64,000 nucleotides of DNA from Pseudomonas sp. PDNC002 (GCF_016919445.1 NZ_CP070356.1:3511502-3575501); one strand, 5' to 3'. Shown: positions 1 to 9,323, numbered from the stretch's first letter. Numbers and translations: made by a program. The notes: generated by a model not told the origin, from the letters alone.

Positions 1-1139
1 TCAACGACACCGAGGCGCCTGCCATGGGTGGCGCAGTGGTGGCCGAAGTGGTGCGCCGCGCCGGTGCCGAGCCGGGCGAGGTGGAGGACGTCATCATCGG
101 CGCCGCCGCGCAGCAGGGCACCCAGGCCTACAACCTCGGCCGCCTCTGCGCCATCGCCGGCGGCTTGCCGTCGAGCGTGGCCGGCATGGCCGTGGAGCGC
201 CAGTGCGCATCGGGCCTGATGAGCATCGCCATCGCCGCCAAGTCCATCGTCTGCAACGAGCTGGACATCGCCGTGGCCGGCGGCCTGGAGTCCATTTCCC
301 TGGTGCAGAACAAGCACAAGAACGCCTACCGCAACCAGTCGCAGGCCGTGCTTGCCCACGACCCGGCGGCCTACATCCCGATGATCGAGACCGCCGAGAT
401 CGTCGCCGCACGCTACGGCATCAGCCGCGAAGCCCAGGATGCGTATTCACTGCGCAGCCAGCAGCGCACGGCGGCAGCGCAGCGCGATGGCCTGTTCGCC
501 GACGAAATCCTGCCCCTGAACGCGCAGCGCCTGGTGGTGGACAAGGCCAGTGGCGAAAGCCGTCACGAAACCGTGCTGATCGACCGTGACGAATGCAACC
601 GTGTCGACACCACGCTTGCCAGCCTCGCCGCCCTGGAACCGGTGTGGCAGGGCGGCCAGTGGAGCGAAGCGGGGCGGTTCATCACCGCCGGCAACGCATC
701 CCAACTCTCCGACGGCGCCTCGGCATCGCTGCTGATGGAAGCGCGCGAGGCAGAGCGCCGCGGGCTGCAACCGCTGGGCATCTACCGGGGCCTGGCGGTG
801 GCCGGCTGCAATGCCGACGAGATGGGTATCGGGCCGGTCTTCGCGATCCCGAAACTGCTCCAGCGCCACGGCCTGAAGATGGACGACATCGGCCTGTGGG
901 AGCTCAACGAAGCCTTCGCCTGCCAGGTGCTGTTCTGCCAGGACAAGCTGGGCATTCCCGATGAGCGCCTGAACGTCAACGGTGGCGCCATTGCCATCGG
1001 CCATCCGTTTGGCATGTCCGGCGCGCGCATGGCTGGCCACGCGCTGCTGGAAGGGCGTCGTCGCGGGGTGCGTTATGTGGTGGTGAGCATGTGCATCGGC
1101 GGCGGCATGGGCGCGGCCGCGCTGTTCGAGGTGGCCTGA
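1..1139 (+). CDS. Acetyl-CoA acetyltransferase (thiolase), 5' end outside window
   Basis: Thiolase-family enzyme that would cleave a 3-ketoacyl-CoA, or condense two acyl-CoAs, at the end of a beta-oxidation-like route. The reading frame is open from base 3 ([11 protein letters not shown]...), which matches the usual N-terminal region of thiolases, so the true start lies upstream and the ATG at 24 is internal. Family residues are visible: the nucleophilic Cys in [11 protein letters not shown], the His in [17 protein letters not shown] and the second catalytic Cys in CIGGGMGAA near the C-terminus. The stop overlaps the start of the next gene (ATGA), indicating translational coupling. It sits beside a meta-cleavage operon, so a ring or side-chain degradation role is likely; the substrate cannot be read from sequence. 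Confidence 0.93.
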   Translation, partial: NDTEAPAMGGAVVAEVVRRAGAEPGEVEDVIIGAAAQQGTQAYNLGRLCAIAGGLPSSVAGMAVERQCASGLMSIAIAAKSIVCNELDIAVAGGLESISLVQNKHKNAYRNQSQAVLAHDPAAYIPMIETAEIVAARYGISREAQDAYSLRSQQRTAAAQRDGLFADEILPLNAQRLVVDKASGESRHETVLIDRDECNRVDTTLASLAALEPVWQGGQWSEAGRFITAGNASQLSDGASASLLMEAREAERRGLQPLGIYRGLAVAGCNADEMGIGPVFAIPKLLQRHGLKMDDIGLWELNEAFACQVLFCQDKLGIPDERLNVNGGAIAIGHPFGMSGARMAGHALLEGRRRGVRYVVVSMCIGGGMGAAALFEVA

Positions 1140-1522
1140 TGGACGCCCAGCTGATCCGCCGGCGCATGGCGCGTTACGTGGAACTGGTGGATGCCGGCGA
1201 TATCGACGGCATCCTTGCGCTCTATGCCGACGACGCGGTGGTCGAGGACCCGGTGGGCGCCGAGCCTCAGGTGGGGATCGAGGCCATCGCTCGCTTCTAC
1301 CGCGACGGTCTCGGCCGCGCCGAAGCCAGCGCCCAGCTCACCGGGCCGGTGCGGGTCACCGGCAACGGTTGCGGCGCCATGCCTTTCCGCGTCGACCTGA
1401 ACTGGAACGGCGCGCCGTGCAGCCTGCATGTGATCGACGTGATGGAGTTCGACGAGCACGGCCTTATTCGCAGCATGAAAGCGTATTGGGGGGATCTCAA
1501 CCTGGAGCAGCGGCCGGAGTAG
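1139..1522 (+). CDS. SnoaL/NTF2-like (ketosteroid-isomerase-fold) protein
   Basis: A 127-residue protein of the NTF2-like cone fold that includes steroid delta-isomerases and SnoaL-type cyclases. Typical features are the N-terminal YVELVDAGDIDGILALYADDAVVEDPVG segment (given here only as positions about 12-41) and a C-terminal sheet ending in IDVMEFDEHGLI. The start ATG overlaps the thiolase stop by four bases, so the two are coupled. With a thiolase, an SRPBCC protein and an SDR next door, a role as isomerase or hydratase on a CoA-linked cyclic intermediate is plausible, but the fold is catalytically versatile and some members are non-enzymatic. Confidence 0.85.
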   Translation: MDAQLIRRRMARYVELVDAGDIDGILALYADDAVVEDPVGAEPQVGIEAIARFYRDGLGRAEASAQLTGPVRVTGNGCGAMPFRVDLNWNGAPCSLHVIDVMEFDEHGLIRSMKAYWGDLNLEQRPE

Positions 1523-1550
1523 GGGCAGCGTCTGGGCTGGGCTGTAACCC

Positions 1551-1620
1551 GTAGGAGCGGACTCTGTCCGCGATGGCATCCGGCGCGATGGGAGTCGATC
1601 GCGGACGGCGTCCGCTCCTG
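1551..1620. repeat. Extragenic inverted repeat of the GTAGGAGCGGA type
   Basis: The left arm GTAGGAGCGGACTCTGTCCG and a right arm ending GGACGGCGTCCGCTCC form an imperfect inverted repeat. It is the same family as the long array at 47764-48361 and lies in the non-coding gap after the NTF2-like gene. Confidence 0.75.
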
Positions 1621-1644
1621 CCTGATCGGTCCATGCTACGGTCA

Positions 1645-1771
1645 GCCCTCACCCTAACCCTGGCTGCGCGCCCCGCTCAGAGGGAGAGGGGCCGTACGGT
1701 GCAGGATGACACTCCAGCGTCAACCGGCACGATCAGCTCCCTCTCCCTGGGGAGAGGGCTGGGGTGAGGGG
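1645..1771. repeat. REP-like pair with CCCTCACCC...GGGTGAGGG ends
   Basis: Two hairpin-forming units face each other. The left begins CCCTCACCCTAACCC and carries AGGGAGAGGGG; the right carries CTCCCTCTCCC and ends GGGGTGAGGGG. The same element recurs at 3267-3367 and 44424-44538. Together with the previous repeat it fills most of the 304-base gap between 1522 and 1827; no gene is seen there. Confidence 0.75.
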
Positions 1772-1826
1772 AAAGCATCGGCACGGGCTTCCCGGGAAAG
1801 GCTGTTGCTCCTACGCACAGCTCATC

Positions 1827-2303
1827 TCACGGAGCAGACGCGTAATCCGCGTTCTGGGTCTTGCCGGTTTCGTAGAAGGCTTTCAGGTTCAGCGCGATCT
1901 TCGCCACGGTCCGCCGCAGTGCGCCGGCCAGCAGCCATTCACCCAGACGCCCGCCGCTCAGGTCGCCGTCCAGGCTCAGGACCAGTCGGGTGCGCGCGTC
2001 TCCCTCGGGGAGCAGCGCGTAGCGGAAGCTGGCCTCGCGGAACGGGAAGGGCGGTCCCAGCTCGGCGCGGTGCAGGCGCAGCACCAGGCCCCGGCCTTCG
2101 TTCCATTCGACCACGCTTTCATCGAGGAAGCCGCGCTTCATATGCACCCGCCGGCTGGCGCCGAGGCCTTCGCGCGGGCCGGGGTGGAAGTCGCAGCCGG
2201 TCAGGCCGGGCACATAGTGCGGCGCCAGGCTCAGGTCGCGCAGGCGCGTCCAGGCGGCGTCGTGGGGCAGGTCGAGAATCAGTTCGTGTCGGGCACTGAG
2301 CAT
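1827..2303 (-). CDS. SRPBCC (START-like) family protein
   Basis: A 158-residue protein of the SRPBCC/polyketide-cyclase-like superfamily, which forms a deep hydrophobic ligand pocket. N-terminal LILDLPHDAAWTRLRDLSL is the usual first strand and helix, and the C-terminal long helix is ...LLAGALRRTVAKIALNLKAFYE. The ATG at 2303 is chosen because upstream extension reads into the SDR gene in a different frame. It lies four bases downstream of the SDR gene on the same strand, so the two form an operon convergent with the thiolase pair. A ligand-binding or cyclase-like role in the catabolic locus is possible; no specific substrate is indicated. Confidence 0.8.
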   Translation of the reverse strand: MLSARHELILDLPHDAAWTRLRDLSLAPHYVPGLTGCDFHPGPREGLGASRRVHMKRGFLDESVVEWNEGRGLVLRLHRAELGPPFPFREASFRYALLPEGDARTRLVLSLDGDLSGGRLGEWLLAGALRRTVAKIALNLKAFYETGKTQNADYASAP

Positions 2304-2307
2304 GGCG

Positions 2308-3078
2308 TCATCCCTGGGCCGCTTCGAGGAAGGCGGGGCGCTCGCCGCCGCCGTGCAGGGCAATCTCGGCGCCGCTGACATAGGCCGCCAGCGGTGAAGC
2401 AAGATACAGGCAGGCATCGCCGATATCCCCCGGCTCGGCCAGGCGTCCCAGCGGTACGGTGCTGGCCACGCGTTGCAGGCCGGCTTCGTCACCGTAATGC
2501 AGGTGGCTCTGCTCGGTGCGGATCAACCCGCCGATCACCGCATTGACCCGCACCTTCGGCGCCCATTCCACCGCCAGCGAGCGGCCCAGGTTGAGCAGCC
2601 CGGCCTTGGCCGCGCCATAGGCGGCGGTGCCGGGAGAAGGGCGGGTGGCGCTGACGCTGCAGATGTTGATGATGCTGCCGCCGCTGGCTTGCTGCTGCAT
2701 GCGCTGGTTGGCCAGTTGGCAGAGGTTCAGCGGCGCCAGCAGGTTGAGCCGGACGATGGCCTCGGAGAAGCGGGGCGAAGCGTCGGCGGCATCGGCGTAA
2801 GGTGCGCCGCCGGCATTGTTGACCAGCACATCCAGGCGGCCATGGCGTTCATCGATGGCCGCCATCAGGGCCTGCAACTGATCGAAGTCGCGCACATCGC
2901 AGGGGATGAACCAGGCTTCGCGTCCGTCGTGATTCGGTAGCTGTTCGGGGGCCTCGCGACCGCAGATCACCACCTCGGCGCCCTGTTCCAGGAAGCATTG
3001 GCTGATGCCCCGGCCCGCACCCTTGCCGCCGCCGGTGACCAGCACCACCTGGCCGCTGAAATCCAAAGCTCTCGTCAT
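2308..3078 (-). CDS. SDR family NAD(P)-dependent oxidoreductase
   Basis: A 256-residue classical short-chain dehydrogenase/reductase. It shows the Rossmann cofactor motif TGGGKGAGRG near residue 15, the structural NNAGG motif, and the catalytic Ser followed by Y-x3-K (YGAAK). The family oxidises secondary alcohols or reduces ketones on diverse substrates, including hydroxyacyl-CoA and hydroxysteroid compounds. It is followed closely by the SRPBCC gene. Together with the thiolase it could supply the dehydrogenation and thiolysis steps of a side-chain or ring-fragment degradation route; that assignment is inference from context. Confidence 0.9.
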   Translation of the reverse strand: MTRALDFSGQVVLVTGGGKGAGRGISQCFLEQGAEVVICGREAPEQLPNHDGREAWFIPCDVRDFDQLQALMAAIDERHGRLDVLVNNAGGAPYADAADASPRFSEAIVRLNLLAPLNLCQLANQRMQQQASGGSIINICSVSATRPSPGTAAYGAAKAGLLNLGRSLAVEWAPKVRVNAVIGGLIRTEQSHLHYGDEAGLQRVASTVPLGRLAEPGDIGDACLYLASPLAAYVSGAEIALHGGGERPAFLEAAQG

Positions 3079-3199
3079 GTCCGTTCCTCTGTGGGGAAGG
3101 CTTGCAGCCTAGGCGCGGCGGCCTCGCGCGCCCACGTCCGAAGGGACTAGGGCGGCGCCTGCGTTCGAGCATGGTGTTGGCGGTAGGCGAGGTGTATCG

Positions 3200-3367
3200 G
3201 CGTGCAACCGCGAACGGTTGTACGCCCTACGCCAGGGTCGAGCGCTGGCGCGTGGCTGGCCTTCGGCCCCTCACCCCAGCCCTCTCCCGGAGGGAGAGGG
3301 GACTGACATGGCATCAGGCGGAACACCGAACCTCCCGGCAACATCGTACGGCCCTGGGGTGAGGGGG
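3200..3367. repeat. Extragenic repeats: CAACCG/CGGTTG hairpin plus REP-like pair
   Basis: The 429-base gap 3079-3507 has no convincing gene. It holds a perfect hairpin CAACCG-cgaa-CGGTTG at 3205-3220 inside a GTAC-flanked repeat, then a REP-like unit beginning CCCCTCACCCCAGCCC at 3267 with its inverted partner ending CTGGGGTGAGGGG near 3352-3366. These are dispersed extragenic repeats of the kind seen at 1645 and 44424. Promoter elements of the downstream operon must lie in 3370-3500. Confidence 0.7.
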
Positions 3368-3507
3368 AATCGCACGCACGGGCTTCCCGGCAGGCATCAG
3401 AGCGCAGAGTGGTTCTTGCCCACGAGATCCCCCGTAGTCCTCTCGGACGATGTGGCCCAGGCCGAGGCGCCGAAATAATCCCGGCACATTCCCCCTGGAG
3501 CGACGCC

Positions 3508-4335
3508 ATGGCTGCCTTGCCGCAAGGACACTTCGTCACCCTCAACGACGGACTCCGACTGCATTACCTGGACAGCGGCAACGGCGACGCCGTGCTGTTC
3601 ATCCACGGCAGCGGGCCCGGCGCCAGCGGCCACAGCAACTTCAAGCAGAACTACCCGGAATTCGTCGTGGCCGGCCATCGCGTGCTGGTGCCGGACCTGC
3701 CGGGCTACGGCGCCAGCGACAAGCCGGAAACCGACTACACCCTGGATTTCTTCGTCGATGCCCTGTTCGGCCTGCTCGACGCGCTGGACATCCCGCGCTG
3801 CACCCTGGTGGGCAACTCCCTGGGCGGTGCCATCGCCATCCGCATGGCCTTGCTGCAGCCGCAGCGCATCGCCCGCTTGGTGCTGATGGCGCCCGGCGGC
3901 CTGATGGAGAAGGAGCAGTACTACCTGCAGATGGAAGGCATCCAGAAGATGGGTGCGGCCTTTGCCAATGGCGAACTGAACGATGCCGCCGGCATGCGTC
4001 GCCTGCTCTCGCTGCAGCTCTTCGATGCCGCGCAGATCAGCGATGAAACGGTGAACGAGCGCGTTGCCGTGGTGAAGCAGCAGCCGCGCTGCGTGCTGAC
4101 CCGCATGCAGGTGCCGAACCTGTCGGCGCAATTGGCCGAGCTGAGCTGCCCGATCCTCGGTTTCTGGGGCATGAACGACAAGTTCTGCCCGGCCAGCGGC
4201 GCGCAGACGCTGATGGAGGCCTGCCGCAATATCCGCTTCGTGCTGCTCAGCGAGTGCGGGCACTGGGTGATGGTCGAGCACCGCGCGCTGTTCAACCGCG
4301 AAGTGCTGGACTTCCTCCAGGAGGACGCGGCATGA
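3508..4335 (+). CDS. Alpha/beta hydrolase, meta-cleavage product C-C hydrolase
   Basis: A 275-residue alpha/beta hydrolase of the MhpC/BphD/TesD type, which cleaves the C-C bond of a ring-fission product to give 2-hydroxypenta-2,4-dienoate (or a homologue) plus a carboxylic acid. The oxyanion region HGSGPGASGHSNF, the nucleophile elbow GNSLGG, an Asp in the FWGMNDKF segment and the catalytic His in CGHWV give the full triad. ATG 3508 is chosen because CTGGAG sits eight bases upstream; the frame is open further upstream without recognisable homology. It opens a four-gene operon. No extradiol dioxygenase is in this window, so the substrate remains open. Confidence 0.9.
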   Translation: MAALPQGHFVTLNDGLRLHYLDSGNGDAVLFIHGSGPGASGHSNFKQNYPEFVVAGHRVLVPDLPGYGASDKPETDYTLDFFVDALFGLLDALDIPRCTLVGNSLGGAIAIRMALLQPQRIARLVLMAPGGLMEKEQYYLQMEGIQKMGAAFANGELNDAAGMRRLLSLQLFDAAQISDETVNERVAVVKQQPRCVLTRMQVPNLSAQLAELSCPILGFWGMNDKFCPASGAQTLMEACRNIRFVLLSECGHWVMVEHRALFNREVLDFLQEDAA

Positions 4336-5123
4336 GCGAGGTTCTCCAGCGGCAGCACGCCGACGAGCTCTATGCCGCCCTGGTCGAGGGACGCACCCTG
4401 GCGCCACTGACCGAGCGCTGGGCCGACATCGGCATCGAGGACGCCTACCGCATCTCCCAGCACATGCTGCAACGGCGACTGGCCGACGGCGACGAACTGG
4501 TGGGCAAGAAGATCGGCGTCACCTCCGAGGCCGTGCAGCGCATGCTCGACGTGCACCAGCCGGACTTCGGATTCATCACCCGCAAGATGTGGTTCGCCAA
4601 TGGCGCCGACATCTCGCTGTCCGAAAACCGCCTGATCCAGCCGCGCGCCGAGGGCGAGATCGCCTTCCGTCTCAAGCGCGACCTCAAGGGCCCAGGCGTC
4701 ACCGAGGCCGATGTGCTGGCAGCCACCGAATGCGTGATGGCCTGCTTCGAGATCGTCGATTCGCGCATCCACGACTGGAAGATCCGCATCCAGGACACCG
4801 TGGCCGACAACGCCTCCTGCGGCGTGTTCGTCCTCGGTGAGGTGGAGCGCGACCCGCGCGAGCTCGACTTGCCCAACCTGCGCATGCGTGTGCGCAAGAA
4901 CGGCATGCAGATCAGCGAGGGCCTGGGCTCGGCGGTGCAGGGCAACCCGCTCACCGCCGTCGCCTGGCTGGCCAACACCCTGGGCGCCTTCGGCATCCCC
5001 TTCAAGGCCGGGGAAATCATCCTCTCCGGCTCGCTGGTGCCGCTGGAACCGGCGCGCGCCGGTGACCGCTTCGAACTGGACATCGACGGCCTGGGCGGCG
5101 CCCAGGTGTCCTTCCGTGCATAG
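4332..5123 (+). CDS. 2-keto-4-pentenoate (2-hydroxypenta-2,4-dienoate) hydratase
   Basis: A 263-residue member of the fumarylacetoacetase-fold hydratase family (MhpD/BphH/TesE). It adds water to 2-hydroxypenta-2,4-dienoate to give 4-hydroxy-2-oxovalerate, the second step of the lower meta-cleavage pathway. Family segments are [23 protein letters not shown], the metal-binding acidic region RAEGEIAF and [24 protein letters not shown]. The ATG overlaps the hydrolase stop (ATGA), so the pair is translationally coupled. Length and order match other lower-pathway operons. Confidence 0.95.
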   Translation: MSEVLQRQHADELYAALVEGRTLAPLTERWADIGIEDAYRISQHMLQRRLADGDELVGKKIGVTSEAVQRMLDVHQPDFGFITRKMWFANGADISLSENRLIQPRAEGEIAFRLKRDLKGPGVTEADVLAATECVMACFEIVDSRIHDWKIRIQDTVADNASCGVFVLGEVERDPRELDLPNLRMRVRKNGMQISEGLGSAVQGNPLTAVAWLANTLGAFGIPFKAGEIILSGSLVPLEPARAGDRFELDIDGLGGAQVSFRA

Positions 5124-5132
5124 GAGTCATCC

Positions 5133-6041
5133 ATGAGCAAGAAACTACGGGCCGCGATCATCGGCCCCGGCAACATCGGCACCGACCTGCTGATGAAGAT
5201 GCGCCGATCCGAGTGGATCGAACCGGTGTGGATGGTCGGCGTCGACCCGTCTTCGGATGGCCTGGCGCGTGCCCGCGAGTTCGGCCTGAAGACCACCTCC
5301 GAGGGCGTCGACGGCCTGCTGCCGCACGTGCTGGACGACGACATCCGCATCGCCTTCGATGCCACCTCCGCCTACGTGCATGCCGAGAACAGCCGCAAGC
5401 TCAATGCGCTGGGCGTGATCATGGTCGACCTGACCCCGGCCGCCATCGGCCCGTTCTGCGTGCCGCCGGTGAACCTCGCCGAGCACGCCGGCAACCTGGC
5501 GATGAACGTCAATATGGTCACCTGCGGCGGCCAGGCCACGATTCCCATGGTGGCGGCGGTATCGCGGGTGCAGCCGGTGGACTATGCCGAGATCGTCGCC
5601 ACCGTTTCGTCCCGTTCAGTGGGGCCGGGCACGCGCAAGAACATCGACGAATTCACCCGCACCACCTCCGGCGCGATCGAACAGGTCGGCGGGGCGAAAC
5701 AGGGCAAGGCGATCATCGTCATCAACCCCGCCGAGCCGCCGCTGATGATGCGCGACACCATCCATTGCCTGACCGCCGGCACGCCGGACCAGGCGGCAAT
5801 CCGCAGCTCGGTACACGAGATGATCCGCGAGGTGCAGCGCTACGTGCCGGGCTACAAGCTGATCAACGGCCCGGTGTTCGAGGGCAACCGCGTCTCGGTG
5901 TACCTGGAGGTGGAAGGCCTGGGCGACTACCTGCCCAAGTCCGCCGGCAACCTCGACATCATGACCGCCGCCGGCCTGCGCACCGCCGAGATGTTCGCCG
6001 AACAAGCCCACCAGGGCGCCCTGCAACTGCCGGCCCGCTGA
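5133..6041 (+). CDS. Acetaldehyde dehydrogenase (acetylating)
   Basis: A 302-residue acylating acetaldehyde dehydrogenase (MhpF/DmpF/BphJ/TesF family) that converts acetaldehyde, NAD+ and CoA to acetyl-CoA. The N-terminal [12 protein letters not shown] is the NAD-binding motif and the Cys in [12 protein letters not shown] is the catalytic thiol. It lies nine bases after the hydratase with GGAGT before the ATG. The family forms a channelling complex with the aldolase encoded next, so aldehyde passes directly between the two active sites. Typical length; no anomalies seen. Confidence 0.96.
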   Translation: MSKKLRAAIIGPGNIGTDLLMKMRRSEWIEPVWMVGVDPSSDGLARAREFGLKTTSEGVDGLLPHVLDDDIRIAFDATSAYVHAENSRKLNALGVIMVDLTPAAIGPFCVPPVNLAEHAGNLAMNVNMVTCGGQATIPMVAAVSRVQPVDYAEIVATVSSRSVGPGTRKNIDEFTRTTSGAIEQVGGAKQGKAIIVINPAEPPLMMRDTIHCLTAGTPDQAAIRSSVHEMIREVQRYVPGYKLINGPVFEGNRVSVYLEVEGLGDYLPKSAGNLDIMTAAGLRTAEMFAEQAHQGALQLPAR

Positions 6042-6052
6042 GGAGAATCACC

Positions 6053-7087
6053 ATGAACCTGCAAGGTAAGAAGGTCCGCCTGCACGACATGAGCCTGCGT
6101 GATGGCATGCACGCCAAGCGCCACCAGATCAGCCTGGAGCAGATGGTTTCCGTAGCCACGGGCCTGGACGAAGCCGGCGTGCCGCTGATCGAGATCACCC
6201 ATGGCGATGGCCTGGGCGGCGCCTCGGTGAACTACGGCTTCCCGGCCCACACCGACCGCGAATACTTCGAGGCGGTGATTCCCAAGCTCAAGCAGGCCAA
6301 GGTCTCGGCGCTGCTGCTGCCGGGCATCGGCACCGTCGAGCACCTGAAGATGGCCCACGGCTGCGGCGTGTCCACCATCCGCGTGGCGACCCATTGCACC
6401 GAGGCGGACGTCTCCGAGCAGCACATCGGCATGTCCCGCGAGATGGGGCTGGATACCGTGGGCTTCCTGATGATGGCCCACATGGTCAATGCCGAGCAGC
6501 TGCTGGAACAGGCGCGGCTGATGGAGAGCTTCGGCGCCAACTGCATCTACTGCACCGATTCGGCCGGCTACATGCTGCCCGCCGAGGTCAGCGAGAAGAT
6601 CGGCCTGCTGCGCGCCGAGCTGAAGCCGCAGACCGAGGTCGGCTTCCATGGTCACCACAACCTGGGCATGGCCATCGCCAACTCCCTGGCCGCCATCGAG
6701 GCGGGCGCTGCGCGTATCGACGGCTCGGTCGCAGGCCTGGGCGCGGGTGCCGGCAACACGCCGCTGGAAGTCTTCGTCGCGGTGCTCAAGCGCATGGGCG
6801 TGGATTGTGGCGTGGACCTGTACGGCATCATGGATGTCGCCGAGGACCGCGTGGTGCCGATGATGGACCAGCCGATCCGCCTCGACCGCGACGCGCTGAC
6901 CCTGGGTTACGCCGGCGTATACAGCTCTTTCCTGCTGTTCGCCAAGCGTGCCGAGGCGCGTTACGCGATCTCCGCCCGTGACCTGTTGGTGGAGCTGGGA
7001 CGGCGTGGCACCGTGGGAGGCCAGGAGGACATGATCGAGGACCTCGCGCTGACCATGGCGGCCAAGGCCGGGCTACTGCCGACCTGA
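6053..7087 (+). CDS. 4-hydroxy-2-oxovalerate aldolase
   Basis: A 344-residue HMGL-like metal-dependent aldolase (MhpE/DmpG/BphI/TesG family) that splits 4-hydroxy-2-oxovalerate into pyruvate and acetaldehyde. The N-terminal [15 protein letters not shown] carries the catalytic Arg-Asp region and [10 protein letters not shown] supplies metal-ligand histidines; the C-terminal quarter is the communication domain for the partner dehydrogenase. AGGAG at 6041-6045 lies seven bases before the ATG; the same frame is open far upstream inside the dehydrogenase gene but that part is a shadow. Last gene of the operon, followed by a hairpin. Confidence 0.96.
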   Translation: MNLQGKKVRLHDMSLRDGMHAKRHQISLEQMVSVATGLDEAGVPLIEITHGDGLGGASVNYGFPAHTDREYFEAVIPKLKQAKVSALLLPGIGTVEHLKMAHGCGVSTIRVATHCTEADVSEQHIGMSREMGLDTVGFLMMAHMVNAEQLLEQARLMESFGANCIYCTDSAGYMLPAEVSEKIGLLRAELKPQTEVGFHGHHNLGMAIANSLAAIEAGAARIDGSVAGLGAGAGNTPLEVFVAVLKRMGVDCGVDLYGIMDVAEDRVVPMMDQPIRLDRDALTLGYAGVYSSFLLFAKRAEARYAISARDLLVELGRRGTVGGQEDMIEDLALTMAAKAGLLPT

Positions 7088-7095
7088 GTCGAGTC

Positions 7096-7124
7096 GCGCC
7101 GGCTGCCTTGCGGGCAGTCGGCGC
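7096..7124. terminator. Hairpin between convergent genes
   Basis: GCGCCGGCTGCC and GGCAGTCGGCGC pair over 12 positions with one G-T wobble around a five-base loop. It lies just past the aldolase stop and just before the stop of the opposing regulator gene, so it can serve both. There is no clear T-run. Confidence 0.6.
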
Positions 7125-7129
7125 AGTGC

Positions 7130-8638
7130 TCAGTCGGGTAGGCCCGCCTTGCGGAAGCCTTCGACGAAGTGCTTGCGCACTGCCGCGTCACGCAAGGGTT
7201 CAGTCTCCACCCAATGGCGGATGGTGAAGTTCGGATTGCCCACCAGGAAGAGTTCGGTTTCCGCGCGGGCCTCGTCCAGCCGGCCGAGTTGCGCGAGGCT
7301 GGCGGCGAGGAAGCGCCGCGAGCTGCTGCGGTAGGTTTCGTCGCGGCGCAGGGTCTGGATGGCGCCCTGGTAATCGCACGCGGCGTACTGCGCCTGGCCG
7401 AGGGTCAGGTAGTACCAGCCGGCGGGGAAGGGGTTGAGGCGAAAGGCCCGGCGGATGTGCTCCAGGCCTTCGTCGACACGCCCGGCCAGCACCGTGACGT
7501 CGGACAGCGCGGTCCAGGCGTCGGCATCGTTCGGGTCCAGCCTGATTGCGTGCTGGAACTGCGCGTCGGCTTCCGCGTACTGGCGCTCGTAGGTCAGCAG
7601 GTAGGCCAGGCTCCAGCGGCAGCCGGCATCGTTGGGGTCGATGGCCACCGCCTCGCGCGCCTGTGCCAGGGCGGTTTCGCGTTCGAGCGGGGTCGGGCCG
7701 CCGCTGTGTATCCAGCCCATCCAGTGGTTCATCGCCAGCCAGCGCCGCGCCTCGACGTACTGCGGATCGAGGGCTATGGCGCGGCTCAGCATCAGGTGCG
7801 CTTCCTGCGCGGCCAGTGGCGAATCGTCCATCAATTGACGGGCGCGCACGCACAGCTCATAGGCTTCCAGGTTTCTCGGCCGGTTGCGCGGCAGCGGTGT
7901 GCGCAGGTGGCCGAGCAGCGCCTGGACGATCTGCCCGGTGACCTGGTCCTGCAGGTCGAAGAGGTCTTCCACGCGGCCCTCGAAGCGCTCGGCCCAGACA
8001 TGCTCGCCGGTGCTGGCGTCCACCAGCTGGGCGTTGATGCGCACCCGCGCGTCGGCTCGTCGCGCGCTGCCTTCGAGCAGGTAGCGCACGCCCAGCTCGC
8101 GGGCGATCTCGCGCACGTCCATGGCCTTGCCCTTGTAGGCGAAGGCTGAGGTGCGGGCGATGACGAACAGCCCGCCGACGCGGGACAGCTCGGTGGTGAG
8201 GTCTTCGCTCAGGCCGTCGGCGAAGATGGCCTGCTGCGGGTCGTCGCTGAGGTTGACGAAGGGCAGCACGGCTATCGAGGGTTCTTCGGGCAGGGCTGGG
8301 GGCGTGCGCGGAGCATCGGCCAGGTGCTGCACGGCGCCGCTGAAACGGTAGCCGACACGGGGCACGGTGGTGATCCATGGGCTGCCATCCGGCGCCTCGC
8401 CGAGCACCTTGCGCAGTTGGGCGATCTGCACCGTGAGGTTGCCTTCCTCGACCACCAGGCCGGGCCAGGTAGCGTCCATCAGCTCGGCCTTGCTGCGAAT
8501 CTCGCCCGGCCGCTCCAGCAATGTCTGCAGCAGGTTCAATGCGCGAAAACCGATGGCGACGGGCCGATCGTCACGCTTCAGAAGGCCGGCGGGGCCATCG
8601 AGCACGAAGGGGCCGAAAGCCAGACGCGATTGCTGCAT
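7130..8638 (-). CDS. Winged-helix (CadC/OmpR-type) regulator with TolB-like and TPR domains
   Basis: A 502-residue soluble regulator. Residues about 5-100 form an OmpR/CadC-type winged helix (FRALNLLQTLLERPG, VEEGNLTVQIAQLRKVLG, ITTVPRVGYRFSG). Residues about 125-245 are a TolB-like/FlgO-like domain beginning SIAVLPFVNLSDD and containing the usual DGLSEDLTTELSR and RYLLEGSARR. The rest is TPR helices (AVAIDPNDAGCRWSLAYLL, AIRLDPNDADAWTALSDV). No membrane segment separates DNA-binding and sensor parts, unlike CadC. ATG 8638 is chosen for the strong AAAGGGGGTG before it. It is convergent with the meta-cleavage operon and divergent from the DUF1127 gene; its target is unknown. Confidence 0.88.
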   Translation of the reverse strand: MQQSRLAFGPFVLDGPAGLLKRDDRPVAIGFRALNLLQTLLERPGEIRSKAELMDATWPGLVVEEGNLTVQIAQLRKVLGEAPDGSPWITTVPRVGYRFSGAVQHLADAPRTPPALPEEPSIAVLPFVNLSDDPQQAIFADGLSEDLTTELSRVGGLFVIARTSAFAYKGKAMDVREIARELGVRYLLEGSARRADARVRINAQLVDASTGEHVWAERFEGRVEDLFDLQDQVTGQIVQALLGHLRTPLPRNRPRNLEAYELCVRARQLMDDSPLAAQEAHLMLSRAIALDPQYVEARRWLAMNHWMGWIHSGGPTPLERETALAQAREAVAIDPNDAGCRWSLAYLLTYERQYAEADAQFQHAIRLDPNDADAWTALSDVTVLAGRVDEGLEHIRRAFRLNPFPAGWYYLTLGQAQYAACDYQGAIQTLRRDETYRSSSRRFLAASLAQLGRLDEARAETELFLVGNPNFTIRHWVETEPLRDAAVRKHFVEGFRKAGLPD

Positions 8639-8745
8639 GACACCCCCTTTGCAAGTTTTTGGAAGTGTTTGGCGCCGCTTGAGGACGGCACAGCGGGCGA
8701 CCGCCATGCTCGGCCCCATGGGGTACGAGTCGAACGGAGGTTGCC

Positions 8746-8961
8746 ATGAACGATACTCCCCGCGTGCTGCTGTCGGAAGCTTCGCCCTGGCCGGTCAGCC
8801 TGCGCGCCTTGTTGGAGCTGCCTGCCCTCTGGCAAGCGCGAGCCCGGGTGCGTCGCCAGCTCGCCGTCATGGCCAGGGCCAATCCGCACCTGATCGCGGA
8901 CATCGGCCTGACGCGGCGCCAGGTGGCACTGGAGATCGCCAAACCGTTCTGGCGGGCGTGA
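8746..8961 (+). CDS. DUF1127 domain-containing small protein
   Basis: A 71-residue basic protein whose C-terminal half (about residues 30-68: WQARARVRRQLAVMA...DIGLTRRQVALEIAKPFW) is a DUF1127/YjiS-type domain. Known small members in alphaproteobacteria bind RNA or affect phosphate and carbon turnover; this longer form is usually uncharacterised in pseudomonads. The start is supported by GGAGG a few bases upstream. It is divergent from the winged-helix/TPR regulator (start-to-start about 107 bases), so it may be a direct target of that regulator. Confidence 0.85.
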   Translation: MNDTPRVLLSEASPWPVSLRALLELPALWQARARVRRQLAVMARANPHLIADIGLTRRQVALEIAKPFWRA

Positions 8962-9323
8962 GGGCTGAAGCAGTTTTCCTGAACGATGGTGCAAGTTTTT
9001 TCCTACAAGTTAGTGGCAGTCTGCTACCCTCGCGGCCAAACGATCACCACTGCGCCAGGTTGTCGCACGCGCGGCGGGGCCAAGCCTTGCCGTTCGAGCA
9101 CCGGTTCCGGGCCGCGTGGTGCATCGGCCATCACCCATAACAAGGACGACAAGCGTGATCCTGCGATGCGCCACACCAGGGAGGGTGCGATGCGTTCTCC
9201 TGTGTGCTTTTCCGCATCTCGACTCCTACGCCGCCATCGCGGCGGTGAAGGTCACGGCTGTCCGTTCCGTGTTGGCCACCGGGTCACAGAACCCGGAGCG
9301 CCGTTTACCTTGAGGAGCAGGTC
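8962..9323. other. Leader region upstream of the autotransporter
   Basis: This 362-base stretch has no convincing gene. It contains a T-rich start (GTGCAAGTTTTTTCC near 8991) resembling the GCAAGTTTTTGG near 8651 on the other side of the DUF1127 gene, and ends with GAGGAG before the TTG start of the autotransporter. The autotransporter promoter probably lies here, giving a long 5' leader. Confidence 0.4.

Noticed and set aside
5213..6052. In-frame extension upstream of the aldolase start.
   Set aside because: It lies inside the acetaldehyde dehydrogenase gene in another frame; the true start has AGGAG and the family N-terminus.
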